A DNA stretch of 64,000 nt from Moniliophthora roreri (lineage: Eukaryota > Basidiomycota > Agaricomycetes > Agaricales > Marasmiaceae): NCBI GenBank assembly GCA_001466705.2, contig LATX02000078.1, forward strand, positions 1-64,000, written 5' to 3'. The translations under genes and the position numbers were made by a program. Below the pieces are notes generated by a model. The model saw only the letters and a list, made by a program, of their open reading frames with translations. It made no database searches and had not been told where the DNA came from. This document shows positions 23,401-35,960 of the stretch, in pieces. Each line of letters begins with the position of its first letter. Position 1 is the first letter of the stretch.

Positions 23401-26400
23401 TTAATCTGGAGTGGGGATGGGGTCTTTGGGTCTCACTTGATGCTTCTTTATATATCCCTTGAGAAGATCTAGACAGTTTACCATACCCTCCATCTGGATC
23501 CATCGGTTGTGGGACGAGTTGTACCCGGTGTACAACACGAGGAACTCCCGTGGTCGTTTCTTCGGTCTGTGCCCTACCACCGCTTCTACTTCGTATTCTT
23601 TGAATCCTTCTATAAGATCTGGGGGTGGTTCCGTGAAACTCGGCCTGTGAGCTTCAGTCTCCTTGAACGGCGATAGCAAGGCCACATGGAAAACAGGGTG
23701 GATTTTCCATTGATGTGGCAGGTCCAGTTTGTACGTCACAGGTCTGAGTACCTTGAGGACCCTGAATGGCCCTTCCCTCTTCGGAGCTAGTTTCTTTGAT
23801 GGGTATCCTGTGGCTAGGTTCTTCGCTTCTAGCCAAACCTTCTGTCCTTCTTCAAACTTATCTAGTTTCTGTTTCTCTCTTCGTATCATTTGCTGTCTTG
23901 CCAGCTCCAGCAGGCTTGCAGTTTCTTCTCTGATTCTTTTCAATTCTTGAAGTCATTCTTCCACCAAAGGAATCGTTGTCTTTTCGAATACTGTCGGAAG
24001 TGGACAGGGATGGTATCCCATCATCATGAAGAATGGAGACTTCTTGAGAACCGAATGGGTTCGATTATTATGTGTGAACTCTGCTAAGAGAAGGTATTCC
24101 TTCTATCGAGTCTGTTCCTTCGAGCAGAATGCCCTAAGATAGACCTTGACTTCTTGGTTTACTTGTTCCGTTTCCCTGTCAGTCTGTGGATGGAACGCTG
24201 TGCTCATCGAGTGTTTGATAGACAACTGTTTCCCCATTTCTTGGAACACTTCTGCAGTGAATCTGGGGTCTCTATCCGATATGATACGGTCCGGTAATCC
24301 GAATCTCTTGTAGAGATGTTGGATTAGTAGCTCCGCTATCTTTGTGGCATCCGTTGTTTTGGTGCATGGAGTAAAAATTACCCCCTTTATAGATGAGTGG
24401 TCCACCACAACCAAAATAGAATCCATCCCATCACACTCGGGTAGGTCCGTAATGAGGTCCATCATACAAATCTAGAATGGGAATGAGTTTGGTGTTGTCT
24501 GTGTGGGCTGGATCAGTGTTCTTGTGGGGTGTGTATTGATCTTCAACTGCTGGCATACGACGCAGCCATCAACGAAAGATCTAATGAATTTAGCCATTCC
24601 TGGCCACCAGAAGTCTCTTTGCACTTATTCGACAGTGTTCCATTGTCCTGGGTGCCCCACTCCTGGGGTCTCGTGGATGGATTGTACTATCTGTCTGCGA
24701 AGATCCGTGTCGTTTGGTACATAGACTCGGTTCTGAAAGAAGAGTAGGTCCCCTTCAATCTTCCAATCTGATAGCGCAGACTTGATTGGCGGCACGCCTT
24801 GATGTAATAGTTGTTCCAAGGCCGACTTATGGAAGTCGTCCAAGCCCAATCGTTCTGCTATATCCTCCTTCATTCCTAAATTGATTCCTTTGATGAATAG
24901 TCGGTCTGGCAGTACGATGATGTCTTCATTATCACTGTCAATATCATCTTGTTCGTTGCTCTGCTGTGACAAGGTGTCAGCTTGGGTGATCGATTTTCCA
25001 GGGACATGTACTAGACCTAAATCGAATTCTGATAGGAAAAGGCTCCATCTCGCCTGTTGCCTGTTTAACTTTTGTGCCGTCCGGAAGTATGTTAGATTCT
25101 TATGATCCGAGAGGATCACTATCTTGAACTTTCCTCCCATCAGGTAGTGATGCCATTCCATCAGTGCTCGATAGATGGCAAGGAGTTTGCGATCGTAGAT
25201 CTCATAATTCTGTTCCATAGGGGACAATGACTTTGAAAGATACCCACATGGATGCCATTCGCCATCTGTTCCCTTTTGTCTAAGAACAGCACCTGTGGCC
25301 CACTTGGAGGCATCAGCTTCTATGACGAAAGGTTTGTCAACATCTGGCATGACAAGTATTGGTTCGGAAAGGAATTTTGCCTTTAGGAGGTCAAAGGCTA
25401 TTTGGCACTGCCTAGTCCATTCGAACTTCCAGTTCTTCTGTAGTAGATTGTTCAATGGCCTCGTCAGGTGTGCGTATTTTCCAATGAATTTCCTGTAAAA
25501 GTTTCCAAACCCCAGAAACGCATGTACCCCCTTTACTGTCTGTGGAGGTTCCCAATCTGCTATCCCTGCTAGTTTTACCAGGTCCATGGCGATGTAGCTG
25601 GGTCTAATGACCATCCCCAGGAATATTACTTCTGTTATGTCAAATTCACATTTCTCCAGTTTGAGGAACAGATCGTGCTTCTTGAGACGACGCATCAGTC
25701 GTTCTGTCTGTTCTCTATGCTCGGTTTGATCCTTGGAGAAAAGAAGGATGTCGTCCATATATACTACACACCATCCTTCATCGATGAAGTCAGAAAGAAT
25801 GTCATTCATGAAGGCTTGGAAAGTGGTGGGAGAATTGCTCAATCCAAAGAACATAACCATTGGCTCGAAAAGTCCCCTGTTTGTTTTGAAGGTGGCCTTC
25901 CATTGATCTCCATCCTTTATCCTGACGTTATTGTACCCATTTTGAAGATCGAGCTTCGTGAATATTGTCACTCCTTTTAGTTTGTCAAGAAGTTCCGAAA
26001 TTAAGGGTAAGGGGTAAGTGTTCTTCACTGTTCCTTTGTTGAGTTCTCTATAGTTCTGTGTAGGTCACAGTGCTTCTTTCTCCTTTTTGGCTATGAAGAA
26101 GAAGGGGGATGCCATTGGGGATTTTGATTTGCAAATATACTCTTTTTGCAGATTCTCTTTGAGGAACTTGTCTTGTTCCACCTGCTCTGCGGGGCTTAGC
26201 GGGTATAATTTACAGTTCCTTGGTACGAAGTCCGGCTTAAGGTCAATTGCATGATTGTATGTTCGAGCAGGCAGGAATCGCTCAGCCTTTCCTTTTTCGA
26301 AACGATCTCGGTATCCCAGTAGATAGCTAGGAATGAGCTCCTCAATGTCCTTCTTTACTACTTGCTGTTGGTGAGCCATCTCCTGTGATGCTGTGATCTT

Positions 26401-26904
26401 GGCTCCTATGAGGACCTCTGGTTCAAAATTGTCTAAGACTCCTTTGAATCTCTTGATCTGGATCCTTCTCCGAGGCGGAAACTGAATTTCTCCCATCTCC
26501 CAATCGATTGTAGGGTTATGATATCGTAACCATAGGAGTCCCAAGATCATGTCTTCATCTCCAATACCCGAGATCATGAAGTTTTCTCTGAATTCTTTTC
26601 CAGCGATTTGGAATTCTAACTCCACAACATGTGTTATCCATGCCGTTTTGTTAGCCGTTCCATCAACATTGAAAACCCAGATCTTCTCCAGTAGTTGAAT
26701 CTACTTCTTTCCCAGCGTTCTGGCGAGCCCCATGCTTATGAACCGTCCTCCTGCTCCTGAATCTAACAAGGCTTTTGTTTCGATGATTTTCATTCCCACT
26801 TTGTACTGGAGAGGAATGTGCATAGAATTTCGATCCATTTTAGCTAGTACAAAGTGTGAAATAGTTATTGGCAGTGGAGACATCGTCCTCTTCCGCCATT
26901 TCAA
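23401..26904 (-). pseudogene. Element C pol: PR-RT-RNase H-IN-chromodomain
   Basis: The frame begins at the -1 position inside the gag stop. Domains are the protease ALLDSGAGGRFI, RT (FTKLDLQNGYN, VVYMDDILLFS), RNase H (VIEADASKWATGAVL), integrase (GHPGQW, CQQ, MMDLITD, SDRDPRF, TDRETEQVN) and a C-terminal chromodomain (YEVEAVVGHR then FLVLYTGYNSSHNRWI). The stops found are TAG at 26701, TGA at 26065 (Arg in element B's family), TAA at 24625 (Gln), TAG near 24475 (Gln), TAG near 24100 (Trp) and TGA near 23950. Outside these points the protein looks complete. Confidence 0.85.
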
Positions 26905-28100
26905 AAACCCTCCTGTTCCATCAGATCAAGGAGGAAGTCCTTATCTTCCTTCAGCTGTTCGTTTACCAGCGCTCTGATCTTCGTGAACCTTTCCTCCCTT
27001 GAAAGCTTCTTTGGTTCTTCTTGTTTCTTTTCCTCTTTCTTTGGCATATCTGGGCAATCCTTGATGCAATGTCTGTTCCTTCCACATCTAAAGCATAACC
27101 CCTTTGCCATGTACTCCTTCCAATCGACGTCAACGATCTGTTTGATGGCAACATCTTCCTTCTTCCTGAAGTTCCTTTGAGGCTTCCTCCCTCCATGTTC
27201 ATCGTCCCATGTTTTTCCATACTCCAGTGCTTCTTTATAGCTTTCGTCGAACAGTATAGCGGTGTTCATCCAATCCTTAATTGTAGTGGGGGCACCTTCT
27301 GGTCTCGTCATGATTTTAAGAGCCAAACTCCTGGGTAATCCCCGTTTAAACGCCACTATCTGTGCTGCATCGTTGTACCCTGTCTGTTTTGCCAAATAAG
27401 TGAACTGATACATGTATTCGTTGGCTCTGTCCTTCATCCTTAGGTCTTTGAGTTCTAATTGTGCTTTTAAGGCGGGGTCCAGAGGTTCGAAGGAGGTCCT
27501 GAAGTCATCTAAGAATTCTGACCATGTCACCTTCTCAGCATCTGGATTGAACGCGAGTAGGAGATCGGTCTTGTCATTCTTCCAGAACTCTCCAGGTCCA
27601 TGCGTCATGTACAAAAGAAGAAATAGCTTCTTTGATCTATCGTCAGGGAACACCTTTGGATTAAGTGCTACGTAAATCAGCACTTCTCGTAGAAACTTCT
27701 TCGCATCCTTCCATGTTCCCGTAAAGGCTCTCAGCAACGCAGCTTTTACCTCCTTGACTGCTGACACTACCTGTACCGGCATTGCGGAGCCAATAACCGC
27801 TTCTTCAACTACCAGTTCCTCTCTCTTGAGTCTGCTTCCTGACGGCTTCTTGTCTTTGGCCATTACTTCAAGCTGTGTTTTTGGTGATCGGGGGCTGTTC
27901 TTTAACCCTTGTAGTAACCGTTGAAACAGATCTAGTTCCTCTGGAGAGTTGGTAGAGGTATTCAATGTATCCGATTCTGGCGGCTTCGGTGTACTCGGTG
28001 AGAACCTCTCTTCGAATTCGGTTGGTCTCGATCCAGTCGAAATGGATGATGGGGTCAAGGTTCTCCTTGTTCCTGGGTCTTCTTCAGGTGTCTCTGTCAG
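26901..28100 (-). CDS. Element C gag, open frame
   Basis: This is an intact gag of about 400 codons. It has a disordered Pro/Ser/Thr N-terminus, a capsid domain with FTGTWKDAKKFLREVLIYVA, and KDRANEYMYQFTYLAKQTGY. The nucleocapsid knuckle is CFRCGRNRHCIKDC (C-x2-C-x4-H-x4-C). The first ATG in frame begins MSQPLTETPEEDPG near 28100. The frame stays open further upstream to about 28139, so the start is uncertain. It ends at the slippery site, so pol can only be made by frameshifting. Confidence 0.8.
   Translation of the reverse strand: MTETPEEDPGTRRTLTPSSISTGSRPTEFEERFSPSTPKPPESDTLNTSTNSPEELDLFQRLLQGLKNSPRSPKTQLEVMAKDKKPSGSRLKREELVVEEAVIGSAMPVQVVSAVKEVKAALLRAFTGTWKDAKKFLREVLIYVALNPKVFPDDRSKKLFLLLYMTHGPGEFWKNDKTDLLLAFNPDAEKVTWSEFLDDFRTSFEPLDPALKAQLELKDLRMKDRANEYMYQFTYLAKQTGYNDAAQIVAFKRGLPRSLALKIMTRPEGAPTTIKDWMNTAILFDESYKEALEYGKTWDDEHGGRKPQRNFRKKEDVAIKQIVDVDWKEYMAKGLCFRCGRNRHCIKDCPDMPKKEEKKQEEPKKLSREERFTKIRALVNEQLKEDKDFLLDLMEQEGF
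26904..26910 (-). promoter_or_regulatory. Putative -1 ribosomal frameshift site, element C
   Basis: On the minus strand GGGTTTT is read as G GGT TTT in the gag frame, immediately before the gag stop TGA (26901-26903). A -1 slip gives GGG TTT TTG AAA and enters the protease frame. Position and sequence are the same as in element B. Confidence 0.7.
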
Positions 28101-28342
28101 TGGCTGACTCATTGGCGATGGTGAGTGCAAGGGGGTCAATAGTTCTTTGCGGGATGCTCAGGTTAACAGTTGGGATAGCTCGTCCACCAGGATTCGATAT
28201 GGATTGGGTTAGTAACCCACACCGGCGCGCTTCGGCCTCGGCAATGTCTCATTCTAGCTGTTGTTCTGTCCATGGCAGCGTCTTGTTGCTCCTAGGTGAT
28301 GCCTAAACCTGGATAGGTCAGCAATCGATAAGCTTGACCTTA

Positions 28343-28797
28343 TGTTACGTTACTTGTGCAGCAACGTCAACTCAACTACCTTAGCGAAGTGTCGCCTCCG
28401 CTTCAAGTAGTCTTCTAAGTTCAAGTTCGAGTTCATTCAGCAGCTGCTGAAGTTCAGAAGTCCATTCAGTCGTTGCGTTGACACAAGATATTATAAACCA
28501 GGTCAAGCTGGAGACTTAGAGTCTCTGCTTGAGTGTTTAAATATGTTACAACCAAGCTAGTGCTAAATATATACGTAGAGCGATAAGTTCGGTGATTGTC
28601 TAAAGTTTCCCGAGTCCTTCGGGATATGAGTAATACGAATACAAAGAGATAAGTAAATGGGGGCTGGGAAGGTGTATGAGTCCAATGACAGTGGAAGCAT
28701 AAAGGGTGAGAAGGAAAAGGGGGGCTGGGAAGGTGTATGAGTCCAATAGAGTGGGAAGCATGGGGAACTACAATGAGAAAAGGGAAAAATCGTAACA
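28343..28797 (-). repeat. 5' LTR of element C
   Basis: The 455-bp LTR ends on the minus strand with GTAACGTAACA, followed by TAAGGTCAAGCTTATCG, the same type of primer-site sequence as in elements A and B. It is almost identical to the 3' LTR. Confidence 0.88.
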
Positions 28798-28802
28798 TCT
28801 GG

Positions 28803-31800
28803 TTCATAGAGGTTCATGCTCAGTGAAAATTGAGGACAAGGTCTCATCTGGTCAGACAAAATAATACAAGGGCAGACAAGGAATGGTAGTTAACAAAGAT
28901 GTTAGACAATCTCAGATGACAGGTGTTATTTTCAGCAACAACACCCTTTAGATTGATGCTTTCATGCAATTTCATGTTGCTAACTGCTTCAACTCAGACA
29001 TGCTCATTGGATTATGATATCACCCAGAGACAGCCTAAGACAGCAATGTTGCTGTAACTTGCCTTCTTCCTTTATGTTCCCTACTGACCACCTCCACCTA
29101 CAACTTTCTTCCCTATGCTTAAGTCCAATTCTCCTGCCTCAATCTGCCTTTAAGTGACCTCTTGCTATTATATCAATGATATATACAGGATATTACAGCC
29201 TTGTGGAGCTGGAATCATCTTCAGATACCCTAGTGAAGTGCCATGTCACAGGACCTTGGGCTAGTCAATAGGCTTCTGGCTTTTTCCTTTTTTCCTGAGG
29301 GACTCTATTACAAGATATGTTCATAGGAGGATGGTTTGGATCAACTAGACTTGTATATATAATCTGGAAGGTCAGGAGGAATTTGCTGGAGCAGCACAAA
29401 GCAGTAGCTGACAGGGTGTGTGTTCCATGCCATCAGTCTAGCTCTTCACTAACAGGTTTCTACATGACCAATGACACTAGCAAATGTATCACACATCTAC
29501 TCCTAAATCATCAACATAATGAGAACACCACTGTGAAATCCACCTGTGCAAACCAAGTCTATAAAATCACAGTATGTCAGTCTATCTTCCCATGCATTGA
29601 TGTGTGCTAAAATACATTCAAGAGTAATGGCACTTGACATAGAAACATACTTGTTAATGCCAATGGCTATCACACTGCATAAAGGGGTTCAAGATAGGCA
29701 ATATTGTGCTCAGTAATGGGACTCAGGTCTGATACCATGCAATAACTCAGATTCCCTAAGCATGATTTGGGCATTTGAATTCATTCTAATGGTGCACATT
29801 GGTGACCAAGAACAGTGCAATAACTGATGTTAGAGAAGAAGGGGATTATGTGGTGACAGGTAAAGCTGTTTGCTAATATCCATTGTGTATCATCTCATTC
29901 CATCTGTATCTGTAGAATGATAATAATAATTGATTCAATTATTATCTATTTCTTGTCCATCCTCATCTATAATCATAATTTCAGATGATCTGTAGTGTGT
30001 TCTCATTAGATTCTCATCCCCATCTGACATCATCTGACATTGTCTGGCCACAGCTGTGACTGGCCCCAAGATTTATGAATAGTATGCTTGTCCAACATTG
30101 CACAAAATGACAAGTTGGCATACCTCCAGGATAACACCAAAGACTTGTGAACACCCCCATATACCTAGGGGTCTCTGGTTATGTCACCCACAATTCATGA
30201 TAACTTTCCACCAACTCATTATGAAGTCGGTGGTTCAACACAATGAGTAAGTGGGGTTCTTGTCAGGTTAGTGGGAAATCGTAACTGGTTATGGTAAGTT
30301 TTGATGAGTGATGGTGGTTATGGCTAGTTTAGGTGGTTATGGTAAGTCAGGGTGGATATCACTAATTAGTGGTGCTATAACCCCCTATAACCACTCTTGA
30401 CCAGTTATCAGCAGCACAGCAAGTCAACTACAGATGTGAGCCACCTACATGTGACCTGTTGCTCTCAAATCAGGCTTGCAAAAAATAATTGATCCAAAAA
30501 GTATATTAATGCCTATCTACACACAAACAAGATGAAATACATAGTTATTTATAACTATATAGTGACCCAATTATCTTAGGTATACCATATGCACCAATAA
30601 TCTCGAGGGGAGCCCTAAAAGTTGCTGTATCAATGAGAAGTTTGTGAATAGGACATGAAATTTTACCTGCCATAGTCACTGAAACTTATTGTAGGCCTTG
30701 ATATACTGCAAGTCATCAAGAAGAGTCTTGCAAGGTAAAGTAAAAGAACATACCAGTTTCTCCTCATGAGCCTGGTGTCTTTGTAATGATTATGTCTTCA
30801 ATGAGGCCCTGTATTGGATTATTCATAAGCTGATTCAGTGTGTGTATGTGCATATATTAATATTACTAGTAGTTGAGGTTGTGTTGTAAGATCCAGTGTG
30901 ATATGACAGTGAGGAAGCATCAACTTGTAATGTCAGGTGGTTGGTATACACTGGAGTTGACGGTTTATTGAGATGATCAAGATCAAGGTATAGCTAAAGG
31001 AAACAGTCAGAATTGGCTCATGTGACAAGTAGCAACAACATACCGAAACTACTCAGACTCATTGTCAGCTACCCAAATATTGGAACCCAGAGTCAGTGAC
31101 AAGGCTGACACAACATGTCAAGAGCTTAGATACTCACATGGCACAACAAAAGACTGTATGAATGGTTGGACAGACATGAGCACATTGATTTGGTGTGCTG
31201 TTGCATATGATGACATGCCTTTGACTGTGGATTGATGACCTCGACAGAGACAGGTGAGGGCAGAGGGTGAGGGTGCCGGATGACAGCAAGAGTGGACAAC
31301 AGCAAAGGTGGGCAACAGCAAGAGAGGACTAATAGCGATGATGGTGACAACAGGGGTAGATGGCAACAGTGAGTGTAGACAGCAAGGGGAGGGATGGTGG
31401 TAGTACAAAGGAAAGAAAGAATCCACAGAGTTTGAAAATTATTGAACAAAATAAACAAACAATTGTGGGGGTCTTCACTCACATGATGACACATCACAAA
31501 CGTCATTTCTTAGAGTCACAACAACAAGAGTTTCCTCCCCAAAGGGACCCCATGTAACTCATATTCATCACCAAAACTGACAGTCCGCTACAATGGGTTA
31601 CAGGTGATGTAACAAGGCTACCAGGGATTATAATGTCTCATAATTTGGTTATAACACCCTTATAACGCCTCATAATCTGATATAATGCCCTTGTAACATC
31701 TCATAATCAGGTATAACTGGGTTACATCCCAGTTATAGCGCTGTTATAACACTTTGTAGTTTTTGGTGATGTTGAACCTAGTAAACATATCCAAACCCCT

Positions 31801-32410
31801 GAAAATAGCTCTGGCACCAAAAACCCAAAATATCCCCCATAACTACTCTTAACTACCCTTAACTGGTAATGGCAGGTAAAGTGGTGGTCACAAGAGGGTT
31901 ATATCCTACACAAAACTGGTGAGTACAAGTCATATGGTTGTCATGGCCTCTATTACTGATCAAGTTGAGTTATACTACAGTTATATCTACCTATTACCAG
32001 GCACTGGTGAGTTTCTGGCATTTTAGCCACCAGTAACCCATCAGCACCTTTTGACATTTTGTGCAATGAATGCTTGTCAGTGAGAGTGAGATTATGTCAC
32101 CCAAATACAGTGGCATGGTCATGCCACCTCACCAATCACTTCACCATGTGAGTGTTCAAGTATATGAATTGCTCAAATCTGACACCCCTTGTGCAAAACC
32201 TTGGAAGGTCTGATGGACTTTTGGATGAAATCTGGCCATTTCTTCAGCCTTAAAAAATGTGACTGTGACTTCTCTGCTCTGCTTCCAATTAAAAAAGGCT
32301 GGCCTTCAGACCACTAACACTGTAAAGATCATCTGCAAGTGTGTTGTCACCAGTGTTGAAGCCTCAAAGGGCAGAAAGGAGATGATGAATGTAGCTAATG
32401 AGTCAGAAGT
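28803..32410. other. Gene-free repeat-rich region
   Basis: No supported coding region. Near 30280-30400 and 31840-31880 there are runs of GGTTATGG/TAACTACCC-like motifs. Between 31566 and 31760 a block repeats the start of the block at 1798 (caccaaaactgacag, then caatgggttacag) and continues with TTATAACACC/CATAATC repeats, so both ends of the repeat territory share a repeat family. The stretch 29317-29610 is open for 97 codons, but I recognise nothing in it. Confidence 0.5.
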
Positions 32411-32945
32411 AGTGTTGCATGGGCTCAGGCCCAGAGCTGTGGGCTAGCCTGAGCCAGCCCTAGTTGAGCCTGAGCCAAGCCAGGCCTTCTGTAGGGCTTG
32501 AGTAGGGCTCAAGGCCTGGCTCTAACTTTTGTGGGCTGTGGCTTTGGGAGATCATAGGTGAAGCCAAAATTCTCATGAATAAAAAGATTTGCTGCTGTTG
32601 ACAGATCTGTGGCACTGCTCTAACAATGACTTGGTCAAGAAACTCTATTCCTACCACCATCTTTCACTCTCTTGAACCTCTTCCAAGCAGAGTATGCTAG
32701 GCTGATGCTTAGTGCCCAAATAACCTGCACTCAATGATGCAATATGGATGTTGTATCAAGCCTCATGTCTTTCATAGCCCAGGGATGTAGATATAGGTGT
32801 ATTAATGTGTAGTCAACCTATTCAACCTATTTTACTTGTGGTACTCATGAGCCATAGCCCAAGCCTGAGCCAGGCCTGAGCCAGCCCTTCTTTATAGCCC
32901 AAGGCCCAGCTCACAATTTGGATGGGCCTGAGCCCATGCAACACT
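32411..32945. mobile_element. Fold-back MITE with GGGCTCAGGCCC ends
   Basis: The left end agtgttgcatgggctcaggc is mirrored by gcctgagcccatgcaacact at the right end, giving inverted repeats of more than 20 bp. The interior near both ends has further CCTGAGCCAGCC/GGCCTGGCTC repeats. The triplet agt flanks both sides (32408-32410 and 32946-32948), a possible 3-bp target duplication. It has no coding capacity. Confidence 0.65.
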
Positions 32946-32948
32946 AGT

Positions 32949-35479
32949 TGGAAGGTTTGAAATATTACCTTGCACATTTTCGCAGTGTAGAAACCAAAAT
33001 ACATGGGTGGTGCTGAGTTAGGATATATCCAAGTTGACCCTATGGACAGACATTGATCAAGGTCTCTGGGGCCAGGCACTTTGGCTCATACAACAGGGTG
33101 GCCTCAGGCCTGGGAATTTGTGTGGTCGTCCATGATCGTCCATGATCGTCCTGTTCAACTGAGTACCAAGCACCAAACTCATCCACCTTGCTCTCCAGCA
33201 ACTCGCACTAGCATCAAAGATACAAAGCTCTGGTGATACACAATGCCCATGAGGCCCTCTGTGTTTGTTCATATTTGCCTTCTACCAAAATCTTGTCCCA
33301 AGAGCTCCTCAGCTCAGAGCACAACGAAATATTCATTTCATGAGTGGAATGCTGCAGGAATGAAACGAAGAACACTTTGTACTTATTAGATTTTGAATTT
33401 TGAGATTATTTAATGATGTCATGTAGATTATCTGGAGACTGAAGGTCTAAATCAAGAAAGTAATAAGTACAAGTTGTTCAGTGGCCTTCAAAACAGAAAT
33501 GTCTCTCTTGGTTTGAGGCAGGGAGAGGTGTACGTGTGGGGACGAACATGCATCTGTTTTTGAGGTGTTCCAAGCACGGCAATGTGTGACAGGCAGGACG
33601 CTTAACGCACCCAGCAAAAGAACTTTCTCCATTCGTTGTTCAGAGGTGGAGAAGAACAAGGACAGATACTATATTATGTGGTTAAATAACACACTCTTGA
33701 GGTCATTGGCGCGGTATAGCGAGGAGAACGTAGTGATCAAGATCAAGGAGTGGGTGGGACACGAGTTTGGGCGCTTATGATTATATAAGCTGGACAGCCT
33801 CTACCGTGCATTGCGCATCTCCAAAAGCTCGGTCCCTCGCACCGAACTCAACCCATACGTCCCTTCTCCCATAAATTCATATCTGCCTATACAATATAGT
33901 GCTACTCGGGATTCTGCGTATTTCGCCACCCGTCGATCGAGTACCCAGACTACACTCAAGTTTTCATTCCTTCCGAAGGTTCGACCGAGGGTTCGGCTGC
34001 TTCAACTTCTTGGGGTACGCTGTCAAGTCTTCCGGTCTTCCGAGTTCCATCTTAACCACTCACCTCATTCCAACTTCACTCGTTGTGCCAGTTCGATTCA
34101 TCTATGTGCTTTAAATCTCTCGCTATTTTTACGCTAAATTGACCCCCGAATCCCACCAGTCCATTGTTCCGTCTTAAATCGCCAACTCGTATTCCACCGA
34201 TCCGCTAAATCGCCAGCCCACAGCGCATATACGTCCTTGACAGTATCGGAAGAATTGGAAACCCTCAAGTTGACCTGGAATCGTCCAAAGAATCAAGGTC
34301 CGCCGGTTGGTTAATCGAACAGGTTGGCGTGATAAAGTTACCTAGGTGGAAGGCTGGAAGAGGTACGAGATTCTGGGATTGGCTGATGTTATTGAGCGTT
34401 TCTACGTTTCTACATATACACACTGTGTAAAAGGTAGGTATGTCTAAATCTTTCCGCAAACAAATCATTCGCCGCCTTCCGATCCTTATACTTTATTTTT
34501 CCTCAAAGACGCCGAATGTCTGCCAAATCTCATAGCCCGCAATCCGTGGCCAACATGTCTGGAAAGCTGTAGCTCGCACTTGGGCTTTTCCGATAAGGCC
34601 CTATTGCTACCCATATCGCTACTTCCAACGTTTCACACAAGCTCTGCGCCAGATTGTTGTTTCTACAGCTTTTCCGAATCAGCCTACCTCTGTCTGTGAC
34701 TGCTTGAATTTTTTTTCCGGCTTCGAGTCCGGACCTGATCAGCTGCAGCGCGGAAGAAATCTGGAGCCGTGTCGTACGCAGTTACAGCATCTCACTATCA
34801 ATATCTCTGGTGTCGCGGCGATAGAAGTAAAGCTGTTCTGGTCTTGTCACTTTTTCTCATGGCGTGACAGGCGACCGCGACGTGTCATCTTAGTAGGACA
34901 GACACTGACAGACTAATCCACTATCCTCAATTATCTGCAGTTCAAGTACTTCTCGCTACACTTCCACCCAAGCCACGTTCAACACGTATGAAATCTATCT
35001 GCACAAGCCCGTCGGCATTCCGGCGAATGCAAGATTGGCGATAATCCTAGGACAGCAATCGATTGGCGGTCAACTAGAAACTGTTCCGAGTTTGTGGATG
35101 TACCGATTCCGGACCCTCCGAAGACTTCGAAGACTTCGTTCCTGACGCTGAGGGCAAGAATGACCCCCACAGCCTGACGGGCAATAAGACAGGCCATCCA
35201 ATTCCAAAAACAATATAGCATGGAATACAAGCCTCGAATCCATTCACCTTCCCCCCCTCTATCCATCAGGGAATCGTGTTCGGTATAGAGTATTCTGAAG
35301 AGAAATACTGTCAGCGGCGGAGCCACAAAAGTTCGCGAGTGTGGGAAACACATGATGCCTTGGGTTCAAAAATTTCGTTTCGTTTTCCAACTACGACCAC
35401 AACCAGTCACCCGCACCACGGCCGGTTCTGGCTTTGCGTCTTGGCTTTTCGCTGTCAGCCTCATCACCTTCGTTAATAG
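32949..35479. other. Transition from repeats to genic DNA, no firm gene
   Basis: Base composition becomes richer in GC and CpG after about 33,750. Open frames of 108 codons (33811-34137) and, on the minus strand, 124 codons (34979-35353) exist, but neither shows a recognisable domain. A TATA-like tatataagctgg lies at 33783. A decayed or multi-exon gene may be present between 33,800 and 35,350; I could not assemble one. Confidence 0.4.
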
Positions 35480-35960
35480 ATGCCCAAGGACGTAGAGTAT
35501 TGGAGGAAAGAGCGAACGGCTAGGCGATTGCCCAAGCCTGCCTATTCAAGACCGGAGATGGATGTCTGTGGATTTGGGGAAGATCCCGTACGTTTTGCCC
35601 ACTATTCTCATTGAGGCATTAGGCTTAACTATTCAGTATTATCCTCAAATAGACGATACAGATCTCGATCTCGTCCGCCTCGCTCTGGTTCGTCTCTACC
35701 CTCGCAAGCCAGTATCGCACAGCCTCACGCTCTCTTTCAAGCAACAGGAACAGAGAATCCCTGTTTTGGTCATGGAAAACCACCCCATTAGGCGGCGTTG
35801 GAATACATTGGTAAGATCTATATTCCTCGAGTGGCGTCAATGGCACTAACACGATCCTATGCACCAGCCTGTCTTCGTTGCAGCCGTGTTGATGATAGTC
35901 ATAATTTTGCACTACTTCCTTAGCCCTGACTCTGTCAGAACAAACAACCAAGACCTCTGA
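35480..35960 (+). CDS. Small membrane protein of unknown family, 124 aa
   Basis: I assemble three exons: 35480-35587, 35637-35810 and 35868-35960. The introns are 49 and 57 nt, and both have a fitting branch site (cttaac, cactaac) and GT..AG ends. The product starts MPKDVEYWRKERTARRLP. It has an acidic patch (QIDDTDLDL), a basic stretch before exon 3 (NHPIRRRW) and one strongly hydrophobic C-terminal segment (VFVAAVLMIVIILHYFL), so a single-pass tail-anchored or type II protein is likely. I do not recognise the family. Exons upstream of the chosen ATG cannot be excluded. Confidence 0.55.

Larger units (their letters stand above)
21493..28797 (-). mobile_element. Element C: full-length Ty3/Gypsy chromovirus, 7,305 bp
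   Basis: Two 455-bp LTRs (21493-21947 and 28343-28797) begin TGTTACG and end CGTAACA. A 5-bp target duplication tctgg lies on both sides (21488-21492 and 28798-28802). The gag is open and pol is nearly complete with a C-terminal chromodomain, followed by the third ORF. Pol and ORF3 contain several stops, all of which can be read as C-to-T or G-to-A transitions. The near-identical LTRs indicate a fairly recent insertion. Confidence 0.9.

Noticed and set aside
33811..34137. 108-codon plus-strand frame upstream of the genic region
   Set aside because: No domain, and an overlapping second frame is equally open. Kept only as a note in the intergenic entry.
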